60,483 bases of DNA from contig BFEA01000015.1 of assembly GCA_003427395.1 (NCBI GenBank), forward strand, positions 5,266,751 through 5,327,233, given 5' to 3'. The notes below the pieces were generated by a model. It saw nothing but the letters and a program-made list of their open reading frames with translations, was not told the origin of the DNA and ran no database searches. Each line of letters begins with the position of its first letter. Positions within the stretch are counted from its first letter, which is position 1. Source of the stretch: Chara braunii. Taxonomy: Eukaryota; Streptophyta; Charophyceae; Charales; Characeae. Made by a program: the position numbers and the translations under genes. Shown piece after piece: positions 11,436-24,829 of the stretch.

Positions 11436-12987
11436 CCGATATTTTGCAGCAGGTTAATCGCCACTTGGAACAAAATAGCTGGAAAACAGACTGGTGGTTC
11501 AGGTTTCTCATTCCTATCACAGGTTCGCATGCAGGGGTTTGCTGCGCGCCAACATGCATGGGAGCGAGTTTTGTCTTTTGCTCTTATGTTATGGAAAGCT
11601 CGGTCAGGTGTTTGGCTGCATCAGAGATGCACACATCAAGGTCAATTTCTTGGAAGATCAACAACACCCAGTCTGGAAGAGTGGCTACACTTTGAAAAAT
11701 TTCCAAGGAACAAAAGAAGATAGAGAATTCTTCAAGGATTATTATGGAGTCATATGGACCAAATTGTGAGTAAAATCAAATTAAAAAGGTTTAGTTCACT
11801 GCAGATGAGGGTAGACAGAACATTGGCCTTGCTTTCGGACGACCAAACCAAGACACCAAATGCCTTGCAGGTTCTTGAACGGTTTCACTTGCTTTGATCA
11901 GAACGGGCAAGGATAGACGTTATAGATTCACAGCAGGAAACGCTACAGGCCCAGCATCCCTATACACCCAGGAAACGCTACTACGCAAACACAGTCTTGC
12001 CTGCGTTACTATCGGTGCATCTACATACAGATTTAGGGATGGATCAGCCAGACAACAGTCGGGAAGACTAGCAGGAGATGTAAGAATAGGTAGATTAGAC
12101 GAAGGAGTGGTGACCTCAGGTGGCTGCCAAGGGAGAGGACGGCAGACTTAACCACCACCAGAGGGGCCGAAGCTGAACTGTAGGGAGCCATATAGTCCTG
12201 AGGCTGTTGTTTGGGGATAAATCAGACTAGGAGGTGATCAATATTCTACTTACCTTGGTTTATCCGTCTTCTTTGTGCCCAGCCCAGGTTGAATCCGCGT
12301 CATGGCGGGGATAGCCGCAGTTGCTTCATGAGCAGCCAGTTATCTGCGAGTGTTTCAGAGTAAGGTTGTGAGAGAGCTTCGCCCAACTAGTAATTTCACC
12401 TTCTATGCCATCAACCCACACCTTGTTACACAGCGAGATAAGAGAATAAATTGTTATTTGGATACTCCTTTTTGCTCCGGAAATCCATGCAACTCATGTT
12501 TGACCCTTCCTGGTGATGGTGCGATGTGAACTACTTTTGCTAACACAAAAACCAAATGCAGGGTTGTGCCACGACATAGGACTGTCTACCTTGGGGAGAA
12601 TCTGGGTGTCCCCACACTACCCACAGAACGTGAAAGAATGGTGAAGGGATCTTCACACAGGACTTGCCAAGATACACGTGCTTAGTATAAAGTACTATAA
12701 ACAGAATGGATGCATTTTCTCACCTTCTGTTTTAACATGCCAGTTAACTCTGAGTTGTGAATACTGTGGTGAGGACAGTTTGTTTGATTCACGTGCAGAC
12801 AATTCTATCTCAGCACACCATGCACCCATGTTCATCCCCGATACGTTTCTTTTGTCATGCTCATTAGTTGTCCCATCTCACAGTTATGTCATTTGCCATC
12901 CTCAATAGGTTTGCCCGTATATCACGTTCTCTGTTATGTCTCTTGTCAGGCTCATTGGGTGTACCCACGTCACGCTCACAGTTACGT
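11436..12987. other. Unassigned region
   Basis: Nothing recognisable on either strand: no repeat pair, RNA gene or protein domain could be supported. Confidence 0.45.
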
Positions 12988-13343
12988 GATTCATCAAGGT
13001 TCTTATAAGCTTACATGGCCCACATATCTGAGTTCGCGTTGGATCTCAATAATAAAAACTCCGCCGTGCCCCAATAAGGGGATTGACACATTAGAGGTCA
13101 GCCTTCTCCTCTGACAGAGCCATAGAACACCAGGTAGAGCTTCTGGCAGTTCAAAGTTATGTGATTCATCAAGGTTCTTATAAGCTTACATTGCCCGCAT
13201 ATCTGCGTCCGCGTTTGATCTCAATAATACCGCAACTCTCTCGCGCTACATTCAACAAGGGAATTGCCACATTAGAGATGGGCCTTCTCCTTCTGACTGA
13301 GCCACAGAACACCAGGTAGAACTTCTGCCAGGCCACCTCATCA
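12988..13343. repeat. About 175-bp tandem duplication
   Basis: GATTCATCAAGGTTCTTATA begins both halves (about 12988 and 13163). The halves agree through GCCTTCTCC and AACACCAGGTAGA with scattered substitutions and small indels. Confidence 0.85.
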
Positions 13344-13840
13344 TACCAACTTCTACGTGCTGATAGACATTGACATGGAAGAATAATGCAATAATACAAG
13401 GCACTGGTAAATAATGAAAATAATGCAATGGTACAGAGCGGTTCTAGAAATGGTGCAGAGCAATGAGCTGGGACCTCGGGGGTTCAACAGTGCCATAAGA
13501 GAGGGAATGCAATAGAAATGTTCCTCTCAAAAGCTACCGTCTCTCTAGCTGGAAGCTATAGGCCATCCCATAAGGTCCGGAGTTCGCAGTGCCATAAGAG
13601 CTGGCCACCATAGGCAGCCCACTAGTTGCAGCATGTCAGGCGATGGAGGAAGTCCTGGTCAATGTAAAGAGCACATTTGATAGAGGAGCTCTGTTAACGA
13701 CTGGCAAGTCCTTTGAACCCACTGTCCACCAGCCATTCGCAACCATGACAATGAAGAAGAGAAACGAAGACGTACTTAGCATGAATTCCAACATACGTTA
13801 TTGATCTACTTTACATGAATTCCAACATACGTTCTTGATC

Positions 13841-14012
13841 TCGCAAATGAATATTCTATCCAAACCGTCCTCGGAAATATAGTATGAGTGTGCAGTAGTA
13901 TGCACAAAAAATGCTTCCCCTTGATTTCGCAAATGAATATTCTATCCAAACCGTCCTCGGAAATATAGTACGAGTGTGCAGTAGTATGCACAAAAAATGC
14001 TTCCCGCATCAC
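13841..14012. repeat. 86-bp tandem duplication
   Basis: TCGCAAATGAATATTCTATC starts at 13841 and again at 13927. The two units are nearly identical through ATGCTTCCC. A smaller CATGAATTCCAACATACGTT duplication lies immediately before it (about 13780-13835). Confidence 0.9.
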
Positions 14013-15346
14013 TACTCAATTCCATCTTTACGACCAGCACACCAAGGCTGTCACTTATCAACCCTCTTGAAAACGTGGATCAATACTACTGAATGACACT
14101 TGGAAGGTTTCCCTGAGACTACGGACTCTAACCTGAGCGGGAAAATCACGCAGTTTTCCAACCTCAAGAGCGCCAGTGCTCAAGAGGGTCAGTGTTGCTC
14201 CCAGCCTACAGACTCCAACCAGCCCCATCACCCAGAGCGGGCAAATCACGCAGTTTTCCAGGTCTTGTTTTTTCCCTCTTTTGGGATAGTCTAGTTCCTC
14301 TTCTGGGCCATTACCGATTGCCTCACTCCCCTAGTCATTAATATACAGGACAGCCCGACAGGGTACTGTGTTTTACATCTACAATACTAGATTAGTAGAC
14401 AGCACCGCCTGACAGGACTGTGTTTTTCTTCTTTGTGTTTTTCTTCTTTGCTCTCCCAGTCATTAGTAGACATGACGGCCCCACAGGACACTGTTTTTTC
14501 ACCCACAATACTAGATTGTTAGTAGACAGGACAGCCCGACAGGACTGTGTTTTTCATCGTCAATATTAGAGGATTCAGCCTCCATCTACTCGGTAAGACG
14601 AAAAGATTCTAGTCATTCTAGTAAGAGGGTGTAAATGAGGTGACCACTTTGGCACAGCATATCTGGATACTCCGCATGTAAAACCAGATGACCTATTTCG
14701 TGCCTGAAGAAATACCAAGAATGACTGTTTCGCTCCAGGAATCATAGGCCGTTAGGGTGGATGGTTGGTGGCTTTGCACTACGCATTCCAGACAGCGGCC
14801 GTGGCGCAAAGTACAAGTCATTCAGGGTGGTTACCAGTTTTGACGAAAGTCCGAGAATCTCAAGGTCCAATCCCTGAACATGTCAGGAAGCCAGAGCAGT
14901 TCCCCACATGGTCAGTGGAAATCCCAAGTCCCAGAGTCCCTACAATGAGGAAACAGACCACATTCTAACCAACAGTCTGCACCAGTCTGCCTCACCTTAC
15001 CTTGAACCTTCTCTGCTGTTCAGGCAAAACCTAGAACAGGAAACAAGGCAATGTATAAGCTTGCAGCTCAAAACAACTACTCCACACTCTGACAAGTAAC
15101 ATAGTGGGTCTGAACGTGTCTGTCTTCCGCTGAAAGTGGCTTGGTGCAACAGCCTCTACCAGAAATAACCTGCTGATCAAAAGTGGTGTTAAAAGTTAAA
15201 ACCATCTCTGGCTTTTTCGCTGCAGAACCAGCTCATTGCGAGACTATAACAACAGTGTACAAATCCTACAAACAGTTGTCCATTGGCGGCCCGGTGGTTT
15301 TCATCACCCGCACTCATGCAAAGAGGCCTCGAAAAACCAGGGTGCA

Positions 15347-15347
<1 letters not shown>
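14013..15347. other. Unassigned region
   Basis: No gene or named element is recognisable. Weakly repeated motifs of the form GACAGCCCGACAGG-ACTGTG and CACGCAGTTTTCCA occur between 14140 and 14560. Confidence 0.45.
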
Positions 15348-15392
<45 letters not shown>

Positions 15393-15802
15393 GTTCAAGT
15401 GAGCTCTAATCTGATGCAAAAACATCGATATCTAGTGGCAGATTAACCATGCCCGGTGGTGTTGTCAGAGCTAGCATCTGTGTGAGAGAGAGGCACCTTG
15501 CTTTTCTGAGGCCCATCTCTCTCTCTCTCTCTCTCTCATCTGTGTGCGTGAGAGAGAGAGAGAGGCACCTTGCTTTTCTGAGGCCCATCTCTCTCTCTCT
15601 CTCTCTCTCATGGTCAAGTGAGCTCTAATCTGATGCAAAAACATCGATATCTAGTGGCAGATTAACCATGCCTGGTGGTGTTGTCAGAGCTAGCATCTGT
15701 GTGCGTGAGAGAGAGAGAGAGGCACCTTGCTTTTCTGAGGCCCATCTCTCTCTCTCTCTCTCTCATCTGTGTGTGTGAGAGAGAGAGAGAGGCATCTGAG
15801 GC

Positions 15803-15862
<60 letters not shown>

Positions 15863-15863
15863 N

Positions 15864-15957
<94 letters not shown>

Positions 15958-16045
15958 CTCTGACAACACCACCAAACATGGTTAATCTGCCACTACATAT
16001 CGATGTTTTACATCAGATTATGAGCTCACTTGAACATGCTTCCAC
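15348..16045. repeat. Foldback around CT/GA/CA microsatellites
   Basis: A block running from the CATCGATATCTAGTGGCAG motif to GTTGTCAGAGCTAGC occurs in direct orientation near 15390-15475 and 15605-15695. It occurs inverted near 15953-16040 (GCTCTGACAACACCACC to GATTATGAGCTCAC). Between the arms are CT, GA and CA tracts, one N at 15863 and short TTGCTTTTCTGAGGCCC copies. The arms could form a hairpin of about 85 bp. Confidence 0.8.
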
Positions 16046-16329
16046 AAGAGCATATTCTTCGGCCTCGACCTCATAAGTGGACTTCGCAGATGCACAGCCC
16101 GCACCTGTTCTTGTGGTACTAGTACAGCTTCTATCCGATAAGAACGCCAGCGTGCATGACACCAATTAGGTTTCCCAGTGGAAGAGCAGTCCCGCGAGTT
16201 GAGGTATCTGATGCCTGGAACTGAAGGTGGCCTTAAAGTAAAATAAAAAAAGGATCTGAAGGTACCCACTGGGAGTTACATGAATACCTGGCCTCAAAAG
16301 GGAAGGCCCCATTGGACTACAAATATTAA

Positions 16330-16490
16330 ACCACCAGTACCTTGCCCAGGCAAACTTGAGAATCAAAATTGCAACTGTATGGGTTCATCGGATGAACAGT
16401 GCCACCAGATCAAAATGGCTGGTTTTACCAGACAAAAGAAGCAGAAAACACCGCCGTAGCGGTTCATCTTTTTCTGGTGTGTAGGGGGGA
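16330..16490. repeat. Dispersed repeat family D
   Basis: This copy carries CCAGTACCTTGCCCAGGCAA and the same downstream order as 10560-10790. It ends near CCGTAGCGGTTCATC and TTTTTCTGGTG. Confidence 0.5.
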
Positions 16491-19400
16491 ATCCACCTCG
16501 GCATAAAGAGGGTTGGATCTAGTGATCATAGTCAAACAGTAAGGCAGCCCTGGATAGGATACCTCAGATTACAAAACCTAAACATAGACATACCTCACTG
16601 GGACTTGGCCAGAAGTTTTCCATTTACTTCATTCAGTTCTTTAATGGGCACCATTGCAACGCAGTGCACTTCAGTGCAGCCGCCCACTTCTCCACAACAT
16701 TGCCACTCAACTAAACACTGCCATTTCCACACTGGTAGACCGTAGAGCCAAACGGCAGGATTCCCGCTTCCAGGAAGCCTCGCGCCTAACGGCAAAAATT
16801 GTCTTCACGCCAGCTTTGGCTTGATTTTGCCAGAGTTCGGATGCAAGAGGGGCGAATAACGGGAGCAAAACCCGTGTTTTACAACATGCACAGAAGAGAT
16901 GCCGTGCAGGTGCGTGATCACCTCACCAAGAGTGTTGCTGCCAATAGAAGAAAAACATTTACAATGTGACTGCTCCCCGTGGCATCATGGAAACCTAGCG
17001 TGACGGCCAGCACGGGCTCTGATTAAGAATGAATAGAAAATTATTGACCTATCATTATCTTAGAACTCAGGTTTGGAACAGAAAACTGATAGGTCATGAT
17101 AGCCTAAAGCGAGTATGATACAACCGCTCACCTTTTGCCATTTTGCATCTCACTTCAGCGCTTGCCTAACTCATTGCCACGCCTGATGAATACATTGGGG
17201 CCATTCCACGATCACCAACAGCTCTGTGCATCATTAGCGATACACATGCCATGTTCTTCGACTCTCCTCTGGGACGCATGTATTCATTGGCTGGCCGCCT
17301 TCGGAGTTGAGAATCAGACAGCAGGAATTCATCAAATCAATCCAATCAGGAATGCGAGCTACCAAATGTACAGCATATCAGCAACATGGAGCCCTGCCTG
17401 CTCAGTTCCATGTGCACACGCAATTCCTTAAATGAACGACCAACGCTGCATCTCATCGACATGCATGGGACGTAAAAGAATACAGGAGGCTTGGGAAATC
17501 CATTCTTCTAGTGGCACGATTCCCACCATCCAGTATCCTAAACGTTGAGCACGAAGCATGTTGTCTCTGCTGGTAGGCTTTCTATTTCGCACAGCTAGAC
17601 GTTCTCGTCACAGGAAAACCATGCAACCCAACGATCAGGGACAGGAGAAACGGGAAGACTGCTCCAGTAGCAACATCCCCTGCAACAGAACAAGGTAGAC
17701 CCTGTCCTTGCACTGCAGAAGCCAGAACCTAAAGATAGGAAAACCAAGTGAGGTGTTGTTCTTTCGCATACAGGCACGCATCCACAACACACCGACAGCA
17801 TCTGACTATGCTAAAACCACCTTTCCACCCAGGTTCCATCCACAAACAAAAACACAGAAATCTCCACAGCTACATTGCCAGGGAGAAAAGTCTGATGATC
17901 CCCCCATTCTCAACACGGGCGCAGAGGCCCTTGAGTGCTGTCACACGCACAAAGCCATAAGAATACATGAGAGTCGCCCTCCATGCACAAAATTCAGCAG
18001 GCATCACCGACAAACAACAAACACACGACCGACTTTCACAGACTGGCACAGACAGGCGAGTGGGAATGGAATCAGGTGGCTAGTCAAGAGGCCCAAAACA
18101 TGCCGCTGGATCTTTCAGATGCAAGAGTACAATCTCCTACCTTGCAAAAAAAAAAGGGATCATTGCATTATTGGCATGCACAAGTCCGAGGGCTTCGTAT
18201 CTGCACTAAGACGCTTCTCTAATGGCACTGGAAGCATAACAAAATGCACCAAACGAGGAAGAGGCTCGTCTAATGGCACTGGAAGCATAACAAAATGCAC
18301 CAAACGAGGATAAGGAAACTCACACACCATGCAGCAGAACAACAGGAGGAGGCAAGTGCAGTTACCAAATAATCTGCATGACAAAACAGAGCAGACCCTT
18401 TTCTCAACAACTATGAGCCCACACGCATGCACCTTTGAGAAGAGTGAGCTTGACAGCATGTACAAGTGAAATAACCATCACCATTTGTGATTAAAGAAGA
18501 GTACAAAATCCAAAGAGAAGAACAAATCACCTGCTGCTCAAGGACTCCTTGCATTAGCCAATACACCAGGCGTTCACTTTTCATCTTCAACACTCCCCCG
18601 ATGACCAGGCAGAACCTTTATCTCTTCATCAATCCTCCTGATGTTGCCCCGATCATACCAGGCAACAGTCTCAAAGGTGGAGTGGAGAGCACACCCGATG
18701 AGAACAGCTTGGAGCTCATGCAGCGAGGAGCCAAGTTAGCAGGGAATTGTTTGTGTACATGTGCATAAGAGGGGGGGCGGGGGGTAGCACGAGCCAGGGC
18801 GAGGGTGGGGCTGCAGTAGACGAGAAGAACAGTAACTTACACCAGACAGAGAAAAGTAACTGACATAAAAATTTCAAGATATTTACGAGAGAGAAAAAGT
18901 TACATGAAGGGCTACAAAGAGCTCGAGAAGCCTGGCCGCACTGAGCAGAGAGACTGCTAATTTACACCAAACACCAAAGCAGCATCCCCCCCCCCCCCNC
19001 CTTTCCCNCCCNCCCACAAGGCATACCAAACACTCTGCAGCCAGATGATCTCAGGCACACCTCGCTGCCAGCCAATTGAACCTGTTGAGAAAGCATCTGG
19101 CCTGCCCACCCCCCTTCACTTGACCCACAACCAACATGGTAACTTCCCACCCCTCCGTCGATGTAGGACACAAAACTGGAACTCCACTTCGACATCCCTG
19201 CTGTTCCTCCCTCCCTCAACGGAAGTGCCTCCGGCTGGAAACGCCCCGTTTCCTGCTGTCAGCAGTCAGTCCTACCTGCTTGAATACCACAGGCACAGCT
19301 CGCATTATCCCAGCCATTTATCGATGATCCATCCGCATATTCGCGCGCGTGCAGCTACATATATTCTACACCCTTTGGAAGCAGACCATCCTCTGCACAT

Positions 19401-20860
19401 TCTCTGTGTTACAGCACAAAAAGCCACAAAGACATGAGGCACATTGCAACCTTTTGTAAGTCTTCCGGCATGCATGAGAACACGGCACACATACAAGACT
19501 GTTAGCACTATTTCAGCAGTCCACTGAGAAACTGAAGCTGCTACTCCACAACAAAACTAAGGCCATGCAGTTATATCGAGCACGGTCAAACATAAGCCAT
19601 GCCAATGGCCCTGTCCAACCCGCTTGTAAGATTATTCTTCTCCCAAGCACACAGAGCCACATCGCCACAACCTGCTAAAAACTAGACATAAGATTGCAGA
19701 ACAGCGAGCGGCTGCAATTATGTTGAGGCTCAACATGACACGTCGATCTCCTGCCAACTACACACCTAGTTGGCAGGTTTTGCTATCAGTTGCCTGTGTT
19801 CTGGCCCTTCAACCATCACGTTTGGAAAATAGAAAAGTTCTCAAGAGAAAAGAACAACGGGATCCCCGAACTTCGACCAGCTACTGGCTGACGGGATCCC
19901 CGATCTTCGACCAGCTACTGGCTGATCAGGCTCCCCATACATGTTAACATCTCCAGCTTGTGTTTCGATAACAGGTAAAGCAGTCAGACTACCTGCACCA
20001 GCTTGGTCTGACATTTTGGCAGCTCCCCATACATGTTAACATCTCAGTGTGGGAAGGATAGGAATCAAAGTGAGGACACCCGCACAAAAGCAGATTTGCA
20101 ACTCCTAACTGGCAGTCAAGGCCCAGCCGTTGGGAAAAGGATAGTTTCCCACCCCAAACTAAGAGTCGTGACTCAGTAGGTGCAAACGAGTGAGGAGTTC
20201 TACATGGCGTACACAGCATGCATTACGCAATGCAACAACCATCATGCAATCAGCGCTCGTCCTTTCCTGAAGAGGTCATGTCTCTACTGTAATCTAACAG
20301 CATGTCTGCTTCAGACAGTGCATTCATTAATCAGTGCATCTTCCTCTACCCTGAGAGGACGTGCACACAGGCACACATGCTGTGCATCGTGCACACATTC
20401 TCCCTACCATTACCTCCAAGCCGCTTTTTCCACTGTGGATTTCTGCTGCAAGCCAAGGGCAAAAAGAACCGGCGGCTCTTTGAGGTGCCGTCAGCCAAAA
20501 AGGTCCAGGCGAGCCCCTGAAGAACGCACTAGTGGGCAACTTCCTTGCGGAAGTGTTCCTGGGAGAAGGTAGCAGTGGTGTAATCTGCCATCTGCACTCA
20601 ACATCCGCATAGGCTATGAACGCCCATCCTGTTATACCGCACCAAATGTGGGCAGAAACAAAAAAAAATCCGCGGTGATGAGATGCGCATAAACAGTACA
20701 TTGACTGAGGGTGGGACGTGCTGCAAGGAGGGCAGGTGCCTCCTCACCCACCACCCCCCTGCCCCTGGGACAGGTTCCAAGATGGCAGAAAAGAACTACA
20801 AACATATATGCAGATTACCTGTTGCGGCTCTTCCTGCGAAAAGCAACACATGGACAAAAC

Positions 20861-20861
<1 letters not shown>
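16491..20861. other. Unassigned region with small duplications
   Basis: No gene is recognised across about 4.4 kb. Small tandem duplications are present at 18213-18310 (AATGGCACTGGAAGCATAAC, period about 57 bp) and at 19859-19925 (GGGATCCCCGA...CTTCGACCAGC, twice). N bases interrupt a C run near 18999-19013. Confidence 0.45.
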
Positions 20862-21109
<248 letters not shown>

Positions 21110-21437
21110 GGTTGCCCTGCCTCTATCCAGTTCTCCATCGTCCACCAGCTCGCCAACCATTGTCACCATCCTCGAAATTCTCTCCACTTCTCATTGCCCA
21201 CATACCCCTCCACACCCACTGATCTATAAACACGTGTGTGTGTGTGCTCGGGGCAGGGGAGGGAGGGTTCATGCATATGCACATGTTTTGTCATGTCCGC
21301 TACAAGAAAGCACAACTCTGGCAGACGTGCATGTGCACGTCTGTCCAAGCAATTGCCTGAGCACTCCATGGCAGCAACAGGAGAGAGGAGCCAACGTGCC
21401 TTCTTTGACCACCCAACAAAAGACTGTTTTCAACTGG

Positions 21438-21505
21438 TGGCTGTTCTTCCTTTCTTGCCGCCACCAACTGGTGGCTGTTCTTCCTTTCTTGCCGCCACCA
21501 AAACC
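21438..21505. repeat. 34-bp tandem duplication
   Basis: AACTGGTGGCTGTTCTTCCT and the following TTCTTGCCGCCACC occur twice head to tail. The sequence from 21506 to 21984 holds nothing I can name. Confidence 0.85.
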
Positions 21506-21984
21506 CATATGCAACCACTGCATGCAAGAGGCCCTCCGGATAAAAATATTGGAGTTTGGACCTCGCACGCGTGGTACCGACCCTCTGAGCGACCCCGGAT
21601 CCACCGAATGTGACAGCCAGATCACATGCTGATCATTTTCTCACCTGATGAGCACGCCAGCAATGCTTGTTCATCACTCTTGAAAATGTAATGCATCACG
21701 AGCATCGACAAACCCAATGACGCAGAGGCCCAGTTCGTATCCACCCTCGCCAAATTTTCACTAATCTAGTAATCGAGCTGTCAATTTCGAATTTTTTTTC
21801 AGTTCTGAGGTATCATTCTCTAATAAACGTAAAGTCCGTGTTGCAGACGTTTTATTGTTTTTTTTCCCCAAATGGAACAAATGCTTTCCATGAAACCAAC
21901 ACTGTGCCACCTTGCATATTCCACAACATCACCCTGCAGCTGTGGTTCGAGGCATTGTTACATGGTTAGCTTCCCGGACTTTAA

Positions 21985-22245
21985 CCACCAGTATCCCACC
22001 AGGCAACTGAAGAATTGAAATTGACTCAATGCGAAGATTTCAGATGAACAACGCGACCGGACCAACATGGCCGGTGGTGACAGCCACAAAAGAAAAAAAA
22101 TGCAGCGCTGGGGGTTTGTTTTTCTTTGGCACACAGTGCAGATCCACGTTGGTAAAAGGCAGCTCAGAGGTGCTGGTGGTTTAAGACCCAGAAAGGGAAG
22201 GTCCAGCCAGAGGTGCTGGTGGTTTAAGACCCAGAAAAGAGAAGG
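21985..22245. repeat. Dispersed repeat family D with duplicated end
   Basis: Begins AACCACCAGTATCCCACCAG. It shares the A-rich block and GTGCTGGTGGTTTAAGACC end with the other copies, and that end is itself duplicated at 22165-22245. Confidence 0.5.
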
Positions 22246-22439
22246 TCCAGCACAGCATCACTTTGGAGGCAGTCTTACTTTTCAGTTGGATTTCACAGCT
22301 GCACCCTGTGCCTCGCACAGGGCCCAGTGCACAGCCTCTCTCTCCCCAGGACCCTAGGTATAAACAGGTCACATCTCGTAAGAGCATCTTCAAAAAATCA
22401 ATTATCCTCCAGCACAGCCATGCACGGGATTCCATCTGC

Positions 22440-23145
22440 CCATGGACAAACATGCCATGTGCTGGACATCGCCAACTACTAATGCAGACTGGTCTGAGCT
22501 CAACAAGTTGCTAAAGTGGTTTCCTTCCTTTTCCCCTCACCTTTCAAAGGGCGTTCTGCCAGAAACATTATTATATCCACCAGGACCTGAGACTCAGGGG
22601 GTGTCTGGAATTCCACCTGCACATGGACAGCCCTGCCATACGCTGGACGTCTTCTTTTTCTTTTAGATTCCTCTCTCAATTTCACCTTTCACTACCTGCC
22701 TGCTACTACTACTAATCATATGGTATTTCGAGGAACCTCGTAGCAGCGACAACCGTGTTCACGAGAGAGAACATGTGGGAGCTGCACCTGACCTGCAGGT
22801 GGGCGATACCAGACAGGGGACAGTCGGTATCATCAGGGACCATGCCAATGTCGATCAACGGATCCACTGGCCTATCTGTAGGTGGCAGCACGAAGCTTGC
22901 CCAGTAAGGTACATGAGGCTAATCAGGATTGAACCCAAGACCACCTGAATGCCACTTGCAAGCCTTACCAACTAAGCAAGGCCGCTGGATCATGTGCTGG
23001 ATTCCAGCTAAATACTAATTCAGACTGCTCTGAGCTCATACAGACTGCAATGTAGTCTCCCTTCCTTTCCCCCACATTCTGCAAGGGGGTCTGCCCGTAA
23101 CATCATTATATTCACCAGGGTTTGAACTCATCGGCTGTTTATCAA
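22440..23145. repeat. Direct repeat pair flanking a SINE
   Basis: Segments 22450-22595 and 22993-23140 align from the ATGTGCTGGA start through TCTGAGCTCA and CATTATTATATCCACCAGG or its variant. The SINE copy at 22735-22990 lies between them. Either the SINE inserted next to a duplicated unit or the block is a larger composite repeat. Confidence 0.55.
22735..22990 (-). mobile_element. tRNA-derived SINE, copy 2
   Basis: On the minus strand it reads CCAGCGGCCTTGCTTAGTTG (A box at about 22968-22980), then GGTGGTCTTGGGTTCAATCC (B box at about 22926-22936). The body CATGTACCTTACTGGGCAAG is homologous to copy 1 at 211-585. It ends near GTCGCTGCTACGAGGTTCC, the same terminus as copy 1. Confidence 0.7.
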
Positions 23146-23296
23146 TAGCCATATATGGGTACTATTCAGAGAAGGTATCATATCTGAAGCAATCAGCCAT
23201 CATACCTCAGGCTTTCAAAACATCCAGAACCTCAAAGCGTCATCAGGTTACGAGCCCATGCCAAGATACACAGGCAGGTCAAACGTGAAAGGGGGA

Positions 23297-24104
23297 NNNN
23301 NNNNNNNNNNNNNNNNNNNNNNNNNNNNNNNNNNNNNNNNNNNNNNNNNNNNNNNNNNNNNNNNNNNNNNNNNNNNNNNNNNNNNNNNNNNNNNNNNNNN
23401 NNNNNNNNNNNNNNNNNNNNNNNNNNNNNNNNNNNNNNNNNNNNNNNNNNNNNNNNNNNNNNNNNNNNNNNNNNNNNNNNNNNNNNNNNNNNNNNNNNNN
23501 NNNNNNNNNNNNNNNNNNNNNNNNNNNNNNNNNNNNNNNNNNNNNNNNNNNNNNNNNNNNNNNNNNNNNNNNNNNNNNNNNNNNNNNNNNNNNNNNNNNN
23601 NNNNNNNNNNNNNNNNNNNNNNNNNNNNNNNNNNNNNNNNNNNNNNNNNNNNNNNNNNNNNNNNNNNNNNNNNNNNNNNNNNNNNNNNNNNNNNNNNNNN
23701 NNNNNNNNNNNNNNNNNNNNNNNNNNNNNNNNNNNNNNNNNNNNNNNNNNNNNNNNNNNNNNNNNNNNNNNNNNNNNNNNNNNNNNNNNNNNNNNNNNNN
23801 NNNNNNNNNNNNNNNNNNNNNNNNNNNNNNNNNNNNNNNNNNNNNNNNNNNNNNNNNNNNNNNNNNNNNNNNNNNNNNNNNNNNNNNNNNNNNNNNNNNN
23901 NNNNNNNNNNNNNNNNNNNNNNNNNNNNNNNNNNNNNNNNNNNNNNNNNNNNNNNNNNNNNNNNNNNNNNNNNNNNNNNNNNNNNNNNNNNNNNNNNNNN
24001 NNNNNNNNNNNNNNNNNNNNNNNNNNNNNNNNNNNNNNNNNNNNNNNNNNNNNNNNNNNNNNNNNNNNNNNNNNNNNNNNNNNNNNNNNNNNNNNNNNNN
24101 NNNN
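23297..24104. other. Assembly gap (808 N)
   Basis: An uninterrupted run of N. Open frames drawn across it are meaningless. Confidence 1.
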
Positions 24105-24175
24105 ATGAAACTGATCGGAGCATGCAGATACCACACTTGATAGTTGCCGGGAGGCGGGGGGGGGGGCATAGTTAG

Positions 24176-24177
24176 TT

Positions 24178-24234
<57 letters not shown>

Positions 24235-24327
24235 CCTCTCCCTCTCCCTTGCTCATTTTCGGGCGTGCTTTTTTTAAATTTTTATAAAGGCGTGCTTTTT
24301 TTAAATTTTTATAAAGGTCTCAATGGA

Positions 24328-24360
<33 letters not shown>

Positions 24361-24604
24361 TTCGCGCGCGCATACAAATTTCTCTTTTTGTTTTTTGGTA
24401 AAAAAAGGTCTCCATGGACCATGGATCAGCTATGAAACTGTACATAGTTAGTTACATTGCTCTCTCTCTCTCTCTCTCTCACTTTCACGCATGCGCTTGT
24501 GTGCAAATCAATTTTTTCTTGGGAAAAAAAGCATCGATGGACCATGGATCAGTTATGAAAATGTTTGGAGCAGATCCTACACTTGATGGGGGGGAGAGGC
24601 GTGA

Positions 24605-24657
<53 letters not shown>

Positions 24658-24780
24658 TTTGTGGTCTCTCTTCCTCTCCCTCGTTTTCCCGCGCACGCGC
24701 TTGAGTCTTTTTTTCTTCAAGGGTCTTGATGGAACACGATGAGGGGCGCATAGCTAGTTAGAATGAGCTCTCTCTCCCTC
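24176..24780. repeat. Repeated CT-tract units
   Basis: Three to four imperfect units combine a CT tract, a GCGCGC/ACGCGCTTG-type motif, a T or A run, and GGACCATGGATCAG with TATGAAA and TAGTTAG. A 29-bp unit (GGCGTGCTTTTTTTAAATTT) is doubled at 24262-24318. No coding potential. Confidence 0.75.
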
Positions 24781-24829
24781 TCTCTCTCCCAGAGTGCACA
24801 CCTAACATTTTTTCTTTCTTCTAGCAGAG

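Noticed and set aside
13841-14012. CRISPR-like regular repeats (also 8493-8563 and 46815-46885)
   Set aside because: These are plain tandem repeats of two or three units without unique spacers, in a eukaryotic context.
21640-21680. CTGATGAGCACGCC on the plus strand as a hammerhead core
   Set aside because: No closing stem II and no GAAA at the required place. The same holds for CTGATGA at about 7893 and CCTGATGATTAC at 38944.
23232-24175. About 300-codon frames on both strands
   Set aside because: They are made almost wholly of N bases in the assembly gap.
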